Assembly: GCF_002798015.1 (NCBI RefSeq)
Contig: NZ_PGTZ01000006.1
Coordinates: forward strand, 744,001 to 808,000
Direction: 5' to 3'
Origin: Luteimicrobium subarcticum
GTDB taxonomy: Bacteria; Actinomycetota; Actinomycetes; Actinomycetales; Cellulomonadaceae
DNA: 64,000 bases
The notes beneath the pieces were generated by a model that worked only from the letters and a program-made list of their open reading frames with translations, was not told where the DNA came from and ran no database searches. This document shows, piece by piece, positions 9,151 to 19,200 of this stretch. The translations under genes and the position numbers were made by a program. Within the stretch, counting starts at the first letter, position 1, and every line of letters begins with the position of its first letter.

Positions 9151-10004
9151 GCCACTCCTCCAGTCGTCGCGCGGGCCTCGCGCGGCAGCGTGTCCTCCCA
9201 CGACACGGACGGCGTGCTCGCCCGGGGGGCGGTCGCCGCGTCGTCCGCGTCGTCGCTCCCGTCCACACCGACCGCGTCGATGACCAGGACGGTGATGTTG
9301 TCGCGCCCCCCGGCGGCGAGGGCGTCCGCCACGAGGGCGTCCGCCGCGTCCTGGGGGTCGGGCCTGCCGAGCAGGACCTCCGCGATGCGGTCGTCGTCGA
9401 GCTCGGTCGTCAGACCGTCCGAGCACACGAGGAGCCGTCCCCCCGCCTGGAGCGGGAGGTACCAGTAGTCGGCGTCGGGGCGTGCCGTCGCGCCCAGCGC
9501 ACGCGTCACGACGTGCCGGCGGGGGTGGTGCGCAGCCTCCTGCGGCGTGAGCGCGCCGGCGTCCACGAGCTCCTGCACCTCGGAGTGGTCGACGCTGACC
9601 TGCTCGAGGGCGCCGTCCGCCAGGTGGTAGGTGCGCGAGTCGCCGACGTTCGCGACGAGCCAGTAGGGCCGCCCGTCCTGCTCGGACACGACGACACCGG
9701 TCAAGGTGGTCCCCGCGCCCCGGCCCTCGGGCGCCTGGATCCCGGCGACGTCCGCGTGCGCGACGGCGACACGGTCGCGCAGGTCGTCCGCGGGGACGAC
9801 CTCCATCCACGACAGCGGCCGCATGGCGTCGATCGCCATCGCCGACGCGACCTCGCCGGCCTCGTGGCCACCCATGCCGTCCGCCACGAAGAACGCCGAC
9901 GCGGACGCCAGGTACGAGTCCTCGTTGAGGACACGACGCGCGCCCCGGTGCGTCGCCGCACCCCAGCGCAGGTGCACCCCGCGACCCGTGGCCGCGTTCA
10001 CCAC
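9147..10004 (-). CDS. PP2C-family Ser/Thr protein phosphatase
   Basis: 285 aa metal-dependent phosphatase that would reverse the kinase encoded two genes downstream. The motifs are in order: NED (27-29), ADGMGGHEAG (41-50), GDSRTY (121-126), CSDGLT (194-199) and GGRDNITV (232-239), so the metal-binding Asp residues are all present. No membrane helix is seen, unlike mycobacterial PstP, so it is a cytosolic form. The start is GTG at 10004 or the next codon GTG at 10001; the latter gives the 4-bp GTGA overlap seen elsewhere in this operon. Confidence 0.93.
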   Translation of the reverse strand: MVNAATGRGVHLRWGAATHRGARRVLNEDSYLASASAFFVADGMGGHEAGEVASAMAIDAMRPLSWMEVVPADDLRDRVAVAHADVAGIQAPEGRGAGTTLTGVVVSEQDGRPYWLVANVGDSRTYHLADGALEQVSVDHSEVQELVDAGALTPQEAAHHPRRHVVTRALGATARPDADYWYLPLQAGGRLLVCSDGLTTELDDDRIAEVLLGRPDPQDAADALVADALAAGGRDNITVLVIDAVGVDGSDDADDAATAPRASTPSVSWEDTLPREARATTGGVA

Positions 10005-11608
10005 GTACCCCCACCCTGAGGGGGGCGCCGCGCCGACATGACGGTCTCCTCGGCGATGCCGCCGCCGTCGAGCAGGAGCATGCGCCGCTCCCCGAGCCGG
10101 ACGGTCGACCCGGTGGGGACGCGGACGGGGACGCCCGCGTCGGCACGCGACTCGGTGCCGCCGGGAGGGGTCACGAACGAGCCGTTCGTCGACCCGCGGT
10201 CCACGAGGAAGACACCGTGCTGGTCGACGCCGAGCTCGGCGTGCGTCTTCGAGGTGGAGCGCTGCGGGTCGGGCACCGGGACGAGCCGCGGTCCCGCGGG
10301 GCCGGTGGGCGTCCCGGGCGCGACGACCGGGTCGCGGCCGAGCAGCATCGGTCCGGTCACGGGGACCCGGTGGCCGTCGCCGAGGTCGAGCTCGTAGCGC
10401 GGCGCGGTGCCGTGCGGGCCCGCGACCGGGGCGGCGACGGCAGCGGGCTGCTGGGGCACCGCGGGCTGCTGCGGCACGACCGGGTGCGAGGGGACGGGAG
10501 CCTGCGGGGCCGGTGGCGCCGCAGGTCGCGCGACCCCGGGGACGCCGGTGACGAGCCCGCCCTCACCGCCGGGAGCGGGGGCGCGCGGGGGTGCGGCCGG
10601 GGCGGGGAAGAAGCCGGTCCCGGGCAGGGGCGCGGGAGGCGCGGTCGGCACGCCGACGGCCGGGAAGGCCGCCTGCTGCCCGAGGCCGCGGTCCGCGACG
10701 GGGGCGGGCAGCCCGGCGCCCTGGCCGGGCATGACGGAACCAGGCCCGGCGTATCCGGGCGTCGCGGATCCGGGCCCGGCGTATCCGGGCATCGCGGATC
10801 CGAGCGGTGCGGAGCCCGGCGCGGGGTGCACGGCGGGCGCCCCCCGGAGCGGGACCACGCGTGCGCGGCCCACCTTGTCCTGCCACCCCTGGCGGCGCGG
10901 CGAGGAGTCGAACACCGGGCTGAGCACGACGAGGACGACACCGATCGCGCACGCGAGCACCCCGGCGAGCACGATCAACCCGCGGAGCAGGCCGCGTCCG
11001 ACGCCGAGGGTGACCCCGGTCGTGGCGTCGACGGTCCGCAGGCCCAGGAGCGACTTGCCGACGGTCCGGCCGGTCGCGCCCTCCCAGGCGAACAGCCCGA
11101 GCGCGAGCAGGACCGCGAGGCCGTACCCGAGCAGGACGGGCGCGAGGCTCGGGCCGTCGGCGACGCGGCCGCCCTCGACGAGGGGCTGCTGGTTGACGGC
11201 GATCCGGAACGACGCCCCACCGGTCACCGCGACGGCCACGAGGTACGGCAGCGACACGACGAACGCGTCGATCGCGGCGGCACCGATGCGCCGGCCGATG
11301 CCGGCGGACTCTGTCGCGGGGTCGACGATCGGACGTCGAGCCGGGGTGAACCCGGGGACGCCGGGTGCGGTGGGACGGCTCGTGCCGAGGACCGTCGCCT
11401 CGGGCGCCTCCGCGGCCCACGGGAACGCCGGCGCACCCTGCTGCGCCGGGTTCTGGCCGGGCAGCCGGACGGGTTCGGTGGTGTGGCCCGACGGGGCGGC
11501 ACCGAGAGCAGCCGGCATCCCGGCCACCGGGAGGCCGCACACCGCGCACGCCGGCGCACCCGCCGGGACACCGTTCCCGCACCGGGGACACGCTGCAGGG
11601 ACGGTCAT
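9998..11608 (-). CDS. RDD family membrane protein with N-terminal zinc ribbon and C-terminal FHA
   Basis: 536 aa. A zinc ribbon with two CxxC pairs (CPRCG, CAVCG) opens the protein. An RDD domain with about three membrane helices follows at about 100-245; its start GIGRRIGAAAIDAF carries the Arg and Asp typical of RDD. Then comes a Pro/Gly/Ala-rich linker with near-identical tandem PGYAGPGS-type repeats, and an FHA domain at about 430-520 (LLGRDPVV, SKTHAEL, STNGSF). The ATG start at 11608 has AAGGAG upstream and overlaps the TgpA-like stop by 4 bp. Probably a membrane docking point for the kinase system. Confidence 0.85.
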   Translation of the reverse strand: MTVPAACPRCGNGVPAGAPACAVCGLPVAGMPAALGAAPSGHTTEPVRLPGQNPAQQGAPAFPWAAEAPEATVLGTSRPTAPGVPGFTPARRPIVDPATESAGIGRRIGAAAIDAFVVSLPYLVAVAVTGGASFRIAVNQQPLVEGGRVADGPSLAPVLLGYGLAVLLALGLFAWEGATGRTVGKSLLGLRTVDATTGVTLGVGRGLLRGLIVLAGVLACAIGVVLVVLSPVFDSSPRRQGWQDKVGRARVVPLRGAPAVHPAPGSAPLGSAMPGYAGPGSATPGYAGPGSVMPGQGAGLPAPVADRGLGQQAAFPAVGVPTAPPAPLPGTGFFPAPAAPPRAPAPGGEGGLVTGVPGVARPAAPPAPQAPVPSHPVVPQQPAVPQQPAAVAAPVAGPHGTAPRYELDLGDGHRVPVTGPMLLGRDPVVAPGTPTGPAGPRLVPVPDPQRSTSKTHAELGVDQHGVFLVDRGSTNGSFVTPPGGTESRADAGVPVRVPTGSTVRLGERRMLLLDGGGIAEETVMSARRPPQGGGTW

Positions 11609-14004
11609 CGCTGATCTCCTTCAGGGGTGCGCGGTCGGCGCCGCGTCGTTGCTGCCCGCCGCGACCGCCGCAGCGACCGCACCGAGAACCGGGAGGCGAG
11701 CCTACGGCGCCACGGCACGGACGACCGCATCTCGCGCACGGCAGCGTCGACGCCCGTCCAGTAGGCGGTGACCTCGTCGTGCTCCGGGTCGGTGCCGCCG
11801 AAGACCGTGCGGTCGGCGTGCTCGGCGAGGGCGGTCGTCGCGACCTTCGGGTACGCCTCGGTGAGGAGCTCGGCGGTCTCGCGCCGGGTGGCGCCGGACG
11901 GCACGTCGTGGCCGAGGTCGACCGCGGTGTCGAGCACCTCGCGCCATCCGCCGCTGATGCGGTGGGCGGGGTGCCCGGTGTTGCGACGTCGTGCGCGACG
12001 CCGCGACTTGAGCGCCAGCAGCACGAGGAACGGCAGGGCGAGCAGGCCCAGCGGGATGACGACGGCGGCGGTGACGGCGGCCGCGTGGCCCCAGTCGAAC
12101 CCGTCGGCGGTGTTCTTGTCCTGCTTCTTCTTCTCGTCCTTGGTGGCGCCGGTGTCGGCCTGGTTCGGCTCGGCAGGCGGGTCAGGGTCCTGCAGGACGG
12201 GCGGCTTGGGCACCTGGGCGCTGCGCGGCTGCGGCTGCACCTTGTTGTCCTCGTCGGGCACGACGTCGATCGGCACCCAGCCCTTGCCCTCGAACGGCAC
12301 CTCGACCCACGCGTGGACGTTCGCGCCGGTCGCGACGAACGGGGTGCCCTCCTTCCAGGCGCCCGCGTCGGGGTAGACCCCCATGACGACGCGGGCCGGG
12401 ATGCCGAGCGACCGCGCCATGAGGGCGTACGCGACGGCGAACTGCTCGTCGTCGCCGACCATGGTGTCGGACGCGAGGAGGGTGTCGATGCGCTCGGCGG
12501 AGTGGCCGGGACGGGACGGCATCTGGGTGCTGAGCCCGCTGGAGTACAGGCCGCTCTTGACGAGGGCGTCGTGCAGACGCAGGAGCTGCTGGCGCGGGTC
12601 GGTCGCACCGCCGATGAACTGGTCGGCCTTCGCGGCGACCGCCGCGGGCACACCGCTCGGGTCGGGCACGGCGACCTGCTCGACGGGGACGCCCTTGAGG
12701 TCCGCCAGGGTGGTGGGCGCGGTGGTGACGACGTCCACGGTGTAGCTGTCGCCGGGCGAGAGCCGTGCCGTGTTGAGGACGGTGCCGGTGGTCGCGTTGT
12801 AGAACGTGCCCTTGGCGAGCGTCGCGGCGTCGCCACCGAGGTAGCGGATGCCGGTGACGCTCCCGGCGTCGGGCACCCAGGGGCCCTGGTAGCCGTCGTC
12901 GACCTTGACCGTGAGCGTGCTCGCGGTGCCCTGCGCGTCGGACGCGACGTGCTGGCCCGCGCGGACGAACACCCCCGAGCCGTCCTCGTCGCTCGACGCC
13001 GCGTAGACGATGCCGTCGTAGGAGTCGAGGGTCGCGATGCGCACCCGCTCGCCGGACGTCAGCCCGGAGACGGTGAGGACCTTGTCGTCCTTGAGGTCCT
13101 TGGCGTAGTGGCGGAACGAGACGAGCGGCGTCGGGTACTGGTGGAGGTCGGGCGGTGGCTCGACGCTCTCGCGCAGGACGGTGCGGCCGCTGTCCGGCAG
13201 GACGACGGGCGCGACCGCGACGGCCACGGCGGCGGCGCCGGCGAGCACGGCGAGCCCGCCGACCGCACGGTGCCGGGCGAGGCGGCGGCGCGCGTCCGCG
13301 GACGCGTCCGACTGGAGTTCGCTGTCGCCGGTGCGCGCCTGCGTGACGCGCCACGCGGACCACAGCAGCCCGACGGTCGCGAGGACGACGCCCTGGACGA
13401 GCGGGTACGCGGTCTCGACGGTCCCGAGGAGGACGGTCGCGACGAGCCCGACGAGCACGGGGACGAGCGCCCAGGCGGCGTGCTTGGCGCGCCACGCGAC
13501 GGTCCCGGCGACGACCGCGACGAGCAGCAGGACGAGGAACGGGACGAGCGCGAGGTCGGGGAACGACGCGAGCGGAGGCGCGGTCGTCACGAACGACTTC
13601 CACGACAGCACGGCACCGCGCAGCAGGCCGCGCGCGGTCTCGGCGGTGGGGACGACGCCGGCGACGGTGGTGCGGCTGAGCGCGAGCGGCCCCCCACCGA
13701 GCAGGTAGGCGAGCACGACCGCGCCGGCGACGGTCAGCGTGGACCAGCGCCGCGCGGCGGCGACCCAGGCGATGCCGAGCCCGAGGACGGCACCGCCGCC
13801 CGCGGCGAGGACGAAGCCCCAGGAGCCCCACACGGGGCGGAAGCCGACGGCGACGACGCCGAGCAGCACGACGAGGACGGCGAGGTCGACGAGCCCGTCA
13901 CGGGTGAGCGCCCGGGGCCGGAGACCGCTGGCGCGGGCAGCGTCGGCGCGGGCCGTCGAGGACGCGGCTGCCGACCGGGGAGCGGGCGCGAACGTGGTGG
14001 TCAT
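11605..14004 (-). CDS. TgpA-like DUF3488/transglutaminase-fold membrane protein, Cys replaced by Asp
   Basis: 799 aa. About six to seven membrane helices occupy residues 35-235. An extracytoplasmic domain follows, then a transglutaminase-like core at about 495-590 and a last helix near 640 with a basic cytoplasmic tail. Where the family has its nucleophilic Cys (G-x-C-E-Q-F-A) this protein reads GDDEQFA, with Asp519 in the Cys position, checked at codon level (12448-12450, GAC on the minus strand). The His (NVHAWVEV) and Asp (VPIDVVPD) positions remain. It is therefore probably not a Cys-dependent enzyme. It lies in the classic MoxR-DUF58-transglutaminase order. The ATG start at 14004 overlaps the DUF58 stop by 4 bp. 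Confidence 0.88.
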   Translation of the reverse strand: MTTTFAPAPRSAAASSTARADAARASGLRPRALTRDGLVDLAVLVVLLGVVAVGFRPVWGSWGFVLAAGGGAVLGLGIAWVAAARRWSTLTVAGAVVLAYLLGGGPLALSRTTVAGVVPTAETARGLLRGAVLSWKSFVTTAPPLASFPDLALVPFLVLLLVAVVAGTVAWRAKHAAWALVPVLVGLVATVLLGTVETAYPLVQGVVLATVGLLWSAWRVTQARTGDSELQSDASADARRRLARHRAVGGLAVLAGAAAVAVAVAPVVLPDSGRTVLRESVEPPPDLHQYPTPLVSFRHYAKDLKDDKVLTVSGLTSGERVRIATLDSYDGIVYAASSDEDGSGVFVRAGQHVASDAQGTASTLTVKVDDGYQGPWVPDAGSVTGIRYLGGDAATLAKGTFYNATTGTVLNTARLSPGDSYTVDVVTTAPTTLADLKGVPVEQVAVPDPSGVPAAVAAKADQFIGGATDPRQQLLRLHDALVKSGLYSSGLSTQMPSRPGHSAERIDTLLASDTMVGDDEQFAVAYALMARSLGIPARVVMGVYPDAGAWKEGTPFVATGANVHAWVEVPFEGKGWVPIDVVPDEDNKVQPQPRSAQVPKPPVLQDPDPPAEPNQADTGATKDEKKKQDKNTADGFDWGHAAAVTAAVVIPLGLLALPFLVLLALKSRRRARRRNTGHPAHRISGGWREVLDTAVDLGHDVPSGATRRETAELLTEAYPKVATTALAEHADRTVFGGTDPEHDEVTAYWTGVDAAVREMRSSVPWRRRLASRFSVRSLRRSRRAATTRRRPRTPEGDQR

Positions 14005-15284
14005 CCGCCGGTCACCGCCCGCATGGCCCGGGGCAGGTCGTCGAGGCCGCCGATGGTGACGACGAGCAGGTCGGAGATGGTGCGTCGCGAGACGGGCTCG
14101 CCGGGCACGCAGCGCGCCGCGACGACGCGCACGTCGACGGGCATCCGCGCGGAGGCCGCCCGGAGGGTGGCCGGGGACACGTTGCTGCCGACGATGAGGA
14201 CGACGACAGACGCGTCGTCGAGCTCGCGCACGGACGCGCGGGCCAGCTCGGCGAGGCCGGCCGCGAGGGACGTGGTGCCGACGCCGGAGAGGTCGTCGAG
14301 GAGCCGGATGCGGCTGTCGCCGCGCAGCGTGCCGTGGTTGGACAGCACGGTGAGGCCACGGTCCTCGCGGATGGCCTGGAGGCCGAGGGAGCCGCAGACG
14401 GAGACGGCGAGCTCGAACTCCTCGTCGTGCGCGTAGTCCTCGGCCCGGGTCGACAGGATGACGGCGAGGTGCGAGCGCCGGGTCTCCTCGAACTGGCGGA
14501 CCATGAGCTGTCCCGTGCGGGCGGTGGACTTCCAGTGGATGTGCCGGCGGTCGTCGCCCGCGACGTAGTCGCGCAGGGCGTGGAACGACACGTCGGAGTT
14601 GGAGATGTCCTGCGTGGCCTGGCCCTCCAGGTCGCGCAGGAAGCCCGACGACGACCCCATGAGGCCGGTCGTGCGGGGGTGCACGTAGAGGTCCTCGACG
14701 CCGGTCCACGCGACCTGGCGGCGCAGCAGCCCGAGGGGGTCCTGGCGGACGGACCGCACGGGGCCGACGGGGATGACGGCGCGCTTGCGGGTCGGGACGG
14801 CGAACACGTCCTCGTGCTCGGCCCCGCCGCGCAGGCGCGGCACGGGGAACGTGGCGAGGCCCTGGCCGACGGGCAGCTCCATGACGGCGGGCAGCATGGG
14901 GCGCGTCGTCGGGTTGGTGACGACGACGCGCCCCACGGCCCGCTCCCCCACGACGACGCGCGTGCCGGCCATGTCGAGCCGCACGTCGTAGCGCAGGCGT
15001 CCGGCGACGAGCACGCCGGCGACGGCGAGGGCGACGGTCCCGACGACCGCCGCCGCCACGATCTCGGCCCAGCGGTAGTGCAGCCCGGCCCACCAGGCGA
15101 GCCCTGTGAGCACGAGCACGGCCCACCCGAGCGCGCTGACCGTGTCGCGCACGGGGCGCAGCACGGGCGCGACCCGCGCGGACACCGGGCGCAAGGCGTC
15201 GACGACAGGCGCCACCAGCGCCCCCGCGCGGGCGACGACGGTGCGCCGCGTCCGACGGACGCTGCGGGTCGGGCTGCTGGTCAT
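14001..15284 (-). CDS. DUF58 domain protein
   Basis: 427 aa with a basic N-terminus and two membrane helices at about 50-95. The DUF58 signature in the middle is clear: a DYVAGDDRRHIHWKSTA run followed by LMVRQFEE. The C-terminal half is a vWA-like fold. DUF58 proteins work with MoxR AAA+ ATPases, probably in assembly or metal insertion. The ATG start at 15284 lies one base after the MoxR stop. The molecular function is not established. Confidence 0.92.
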   Translation of the reverse strand: MTSSPTRSVRRTRRTVVARAGALVAPVVDALRPVSARVAPVLRPVRDTVSALGWAVLVLTGLAWWAGLHYRWAEIVAAAVVGTVALAVAGVLVAGRLRYDVRLDMAGTRVVVGERAVGRVVVTNPTTRPMLPAVMELPVGQGLATFPVPRLRGGAEHEDVFAVPTRKRAVIPVGPVRSVRQDPLGLLRRQVAWTGVEDLYVHPRTTGLMGSSSGFLRDLEGQATQDISNSDVSFHALRDYVAGDDRRHIHWKSTARTGQLMVRQFEETRRSHLAVILSTRAEDYAHDEEFELAVSVCGSLGLQAIREDRGLTVLSNHGTLRGDSRIRLLDDLSGVGTTSLAAGLAELARASVRELDDASVVVLIVGSNVSPATLRAASARMPVDVRVVAARCVPGEPVSRRTISDLLVVTIGGLDDLPRAMRAVTGG

Positions 15285-15285
15285 G

Positions 15286-16269
15286 TCAGGCGCCGGCCCT
15301 CTCCTGCGGCGCCGGGACGTCCGCCATGACGCGCGCGAGCACGCCCTCGGCGGTGGTGCCCGTGAACTCGGCCTCGGGGTCGAGGACGAGCCGGTGCGCC
15401 CACACGGGCAGGGCGAGCTGCTTGACGTCGTCGGGCAGCACGTAGTTGCGGCCCTGACCGGCCGCCCAGACCTTGGCGCAGCGCGTCATCGCGAGCGCAC
15501 CGCGGACGCTCACGCCGAGCCGGACCTCGGGCACGGCACGGGTCTGCTCGCACAGGTGCGCGACGTAGTCGAGCACCGCGTTGTCGACGTGGACGGTCGC
15601 GGCGAGGTCGGCCATCTCGGCGACCGCCTGCGTGGTCGCGATGGGCTTCAGCGCGGCCGACCGGTCACGGGTCGCCGACCCGGACAGGATCTCGACGGTC
15701 GCGGCGCGGTCCGGGTAGCCGAGGCTCGTCTTCACGAGGAACCGGTCGAGCTGCGCCTCGGGCAGACGGTAGGTGCCGGCTTGCTCGATGGGGTTCTGGG
15801 TCGCGATCACCATGAACGGGCGGCCCACCGAGTGCGGCACGCCGTCGACCGTGACCCGACCCTCCTCCATGACCTCGAGCAGCGACGACTGCGTCTTCGG
15901 CGAGGCACGGTTGATCTCGTCCGCGAGGAGGATCGACGCGAACACCGGTCCGGGGTGGAAGTCGAACGAGCCGGTCTTCTGGTCGTAGATCGTCACGCCC
16001 GTCACGTCGGACGGCAGGAGGTCCGGCGTGAACTGGATGCGGTTGTGGCTGCCCTGGACGCTCGCCGCGATGGCACGCGCCAGCATCGTCTTGCCGGTGC
16101 CGGGCGCGTCCTCGAGGAGGAGGTGGCCCTCCGCGAGCATGCAGGTGAGCGCAAGGCGCACCACGGTCTGCTTGCCGAGCACGGCCTGGCCGACGTTGCC
16201 GGCGAGGCGGTCGAACGTCTGCGCGAACCAGGCGGACTGGTCGGGGGTCATCCGGGGGAGCGTGGTCAT
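15286..16269 (-). CDS. MoxR family AAA+ ATPase
   Basis: 327 aa. Walker A GTGKT (57-61), Walker B LLADEINR (114-121) and sensor ATQNP are intact, and the whole length matches MoxR chaperone-type ATPases. ATG at 16269 is preferred over an upstream GTG at 16278 because GGAG lies about 11 bases before the ATG but only two before the GTG. It follows the giant Ig-like gene by 22 bp and precedes DUF58 by one base. It probably remodels or activates the DUF58/TgpA-like membrane complex. Confidence 0.94.
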   Translation of the reverse strand: MTTLPRMTPDQSAWFAQTFDRLAGNVGQAVLGKQTVVRLALTCMLAEGHLLLEDAPGTGKTMLARAIAASVQGSHNRIQFTPDLLPSDVTGVTIYDQKTGSFDFHPGPVFASILLADEINRASPKTQSSLLEVMEEGRVTVDGVPHSVGRPFMVIATQNPIEQAGTYRLPEAQLDRFLVKTSLGYPDRAATVEILSGSATRDRSAALKPIATTQAVAEMADLAATVHVDNAVLDYVAHLCEQTRAVPEVRLGVSVRGALAMTRCAKVWAAGQGRNYVLPDDVKQLALPVWAHRLVLDPEAEFTGTTAEGVLARVMADVPAPQERAGA

Positions 16270-16291
16270 CGTTCGCACTTCTCCGAGCTGT

Positions 16292-19200
16292 CTAGTTGGG
16301 CCATGTGATCGCGTCCTTCTTGTACGAGGTCCCGTCGACCGTCACCCAGGCGATCGCGCCGCTGTGGTGACCGGCGACGCACGACATCGTGATCGTCGCG
16401 CCAGCGTTGAGGGTGACGTTGTAGCTGTGCCCGGTGACCGAGTGGTCCGCGCCGCCGTACGTCCAGAAGCACTCGATGTCGTGCGAACCGCTGGGGAAGT
16501 TGTCGCTCGCCGTGACGTTGAACTGATGGCAGGCCGAGCCGACGCACCCGGTCACGTCCTTCTGCGGGCCGCTCGAGACCGTGACGTGGATCTCGGGCTC
16601 CTTGCCCGACGTGGCGCTGGCGGGGTCCGACTCGGCGGTCCGGCTGCTGTCGCCGGTCTCGATCGTCCGTGCCTTGATCGAGTGCTTCTCCGAGTATCCG
16701 TTTCCGACCGTGGTGGACCCACCGCCGGACTTGTTCTGCCAGCCCCCTCCGTCGACGCTGATCTGCAGCTGGTACGGGTGGCCGTTCGACCCCGGGTCCG
16801 TCCAGCTGAGCGTCACGGACTTGGCGTTCCCGGACGCGGAGACGCCGGGCGTACGCGGTGGTCCGTAGGGCGTCGCCGTGTCTGACGACGAGGGGCCCGC
16901 GTTGGTCGTGTCGAGCGAGCCCTCGAAGTTCGGGACCGCGCGGACCTGGTAGGTGTATCGCGTCCCGTTCGACCCGCACGTCACGGTCGCCGCCTTGGCA
17001 CCGTTGCTGGTGCTCGTCCACCCGCCACCGCACGCCGAGTACTGGTACATGATCTCGGAGTCCTTGAGGCCGGTCGCGCTCGCGGTGCCCCAGGCCAGCC
17101 TGACCGTGGTGTTGGCACCCGTGGCCGTCGCCGTCACCGTGCCGGGGCTGCCCGGCTTGGCGAACGCGCGCACCGCGTTCGACGCAGGGCTCCACGCTGC
17201 GTCGCCGAACTTCTCGGTCGCCTTGTTCTTCGCCCGGACCTCGAACGTGTAGTCGGTGGTGTTGGCGTCGACGTCGATGACCTGCGAGGTCGCAGCGGCC
17301 TCGGCCGTCACGACCTTCTGCTCCGAGCCCCCGCGCAGGACCCGGATGTCGTACCCCGAGATCGTGCCGCCGTTGTCGCTCGGGGGCACCCACTCGACCT
17401 TCATCTGTGCCTGCTGGCCCAGCGAGGTCCGCGTGACGGTCGGCTTCGCGGGCGCCGCCGGCTTGCCGGCGGGCGTCTCCGCGGCCGAGACCGCGCCCCA
17501 GTCGGAGGGTTCCGGCGCCTGGTTCACGGCCTGCACGCGCACGGTGTACCCGGTGCCGTTGGCCAGGCCCTTCCAGACGAACTTGGTCCCGGTCACGCCG
17601 GTCTGCTCGTCCCCCTGGCCGTCCGGTGCCGGGGAGATCTGCAGGTTCACGTTCTCGATCGGTGAGCGGTCGTCGTACGTCTTGTTGTCCCACGTCACGG
17701 TGAGCTCTCCGTCACCGAACTCGAGGGTCGGCGCGTCGGGCGCGTCGGGCTTCTCGTCCGGTCGCGCCTCCTCCGACTCGGGCGACGGGTCGGACGTGTT
17801 GACCTCGTTCGTCGCGGTGACCGTGAACGTGTACTTCTGGTTGTTCGTCAGGCCCTCGATGGTGCACGTCGTGGTCTCGCACCTCTGGCTCACGCTGCCG
17901 TCCGCGGACTGCACCGTGTAGTACTCGATCGGGTCGCCGTTGTCGTTCGGGGGCGACCACGACAGCACGACCGTGTGGCTGCGGACCTCGACGGTCTCAG
18001 GGGTCGCCGGGGCGTCCGGGCGACCCTGGACGGTCACCTCGATCTGGCCCTCGGCGTCACGGTCGGGGTCCTTGGTGGCGTCCTGGACGGTGTACCGCAG
18101 GCGCAGGGTGCCGACGAAGTCCGCGTCCGGCGTGACGACCACGTCGTCACCCTGGACCGTCGGCTGGGCGGCGCCGCCGGTGGCGAGCGTGACGGCGGTG
18201 ACGGTGAGCGGCTTGCCCTCGTCCGCGAAGGGGTTGAAGTCGTTGTCGAGCACCGGGATGCGGAGCTCCTCGCCCTGGTGCGCCTTCGCGACGTCGTCCT
18301 CGACCGCGCGAGGCTTCTCACGGTCCGACGCCACGATCTTGACGGTGAGGTTGGACCCCACCGCAGCGTTCTTCTCGTCCTTGACGGTCACCGGGACGAC
18401 GATCGTCGCCCCCTTGGCGAGCTCGGGGGGTGCCGAGACGGTCACGACCGAGCCGTCGAGCGAGACCTTGAGGCCCTGGCTCCCCTGGCCGGCGGTGAAC
18501 GTCAGGGGGTCGTCCTCCGCGTCGGAGGCGGACTGGGCGAGATCGACCCGGACGGGCTTCGCGCCGACCTCACCGCCCGACGGCACCTGCACCGTGGGCG
18601 ACTGCTTCCAGACCGGCGGCTCGTTCTTGGGCGCCGTCACGTCGATGCGCAGCGACAGCGTGGCCTTGTGGCCCTTCGGGTCGTCGGCCCCCGTGCCGTC
18701 GGTGACCTCGAAGGCCACGGACGCGTCGCCCGCGAAGTCCTCGTCCGAGGTGAAGACGATGGTGTGCTTGTCCTTGACGACGCGCGACCCGTTGACCGCT
18801 GAGACCTTCGACTCCTCGGTGAGCACGGGTGTCTTGCCGTCGGCGACCCGCACGTACTTGCGGATGTCGATCGTGAGCGGCTCGTTGCTGCGCACGGTCG
18901 GCGGGGACACGTCGGTGCGCAGCGTCGGGGCCTCGGCCTGCAGGCCGGGGACGCGCACGAAGGCGCTGGCCGTGAGCCCGTCCGGGTCGGTGACGGTGTA
19001 GAGGATCGTCTGCGGGTCCTCGGTGAGCGGCACGACGACCTTGCCGGCGACGACGGTCGCCCGCGTGTCCTTCGTCGAGACGGTCAGCGCCGTCGCAGCG
19101 CCGTCGGGGTCCTCGTCGTTCGCGCGGACGTCGACGGAGACAGACGTCCTGCCGATGATGTCGTCGCCCGAGAGTACGTCGTCGCGCGCCACCGGAGGCT

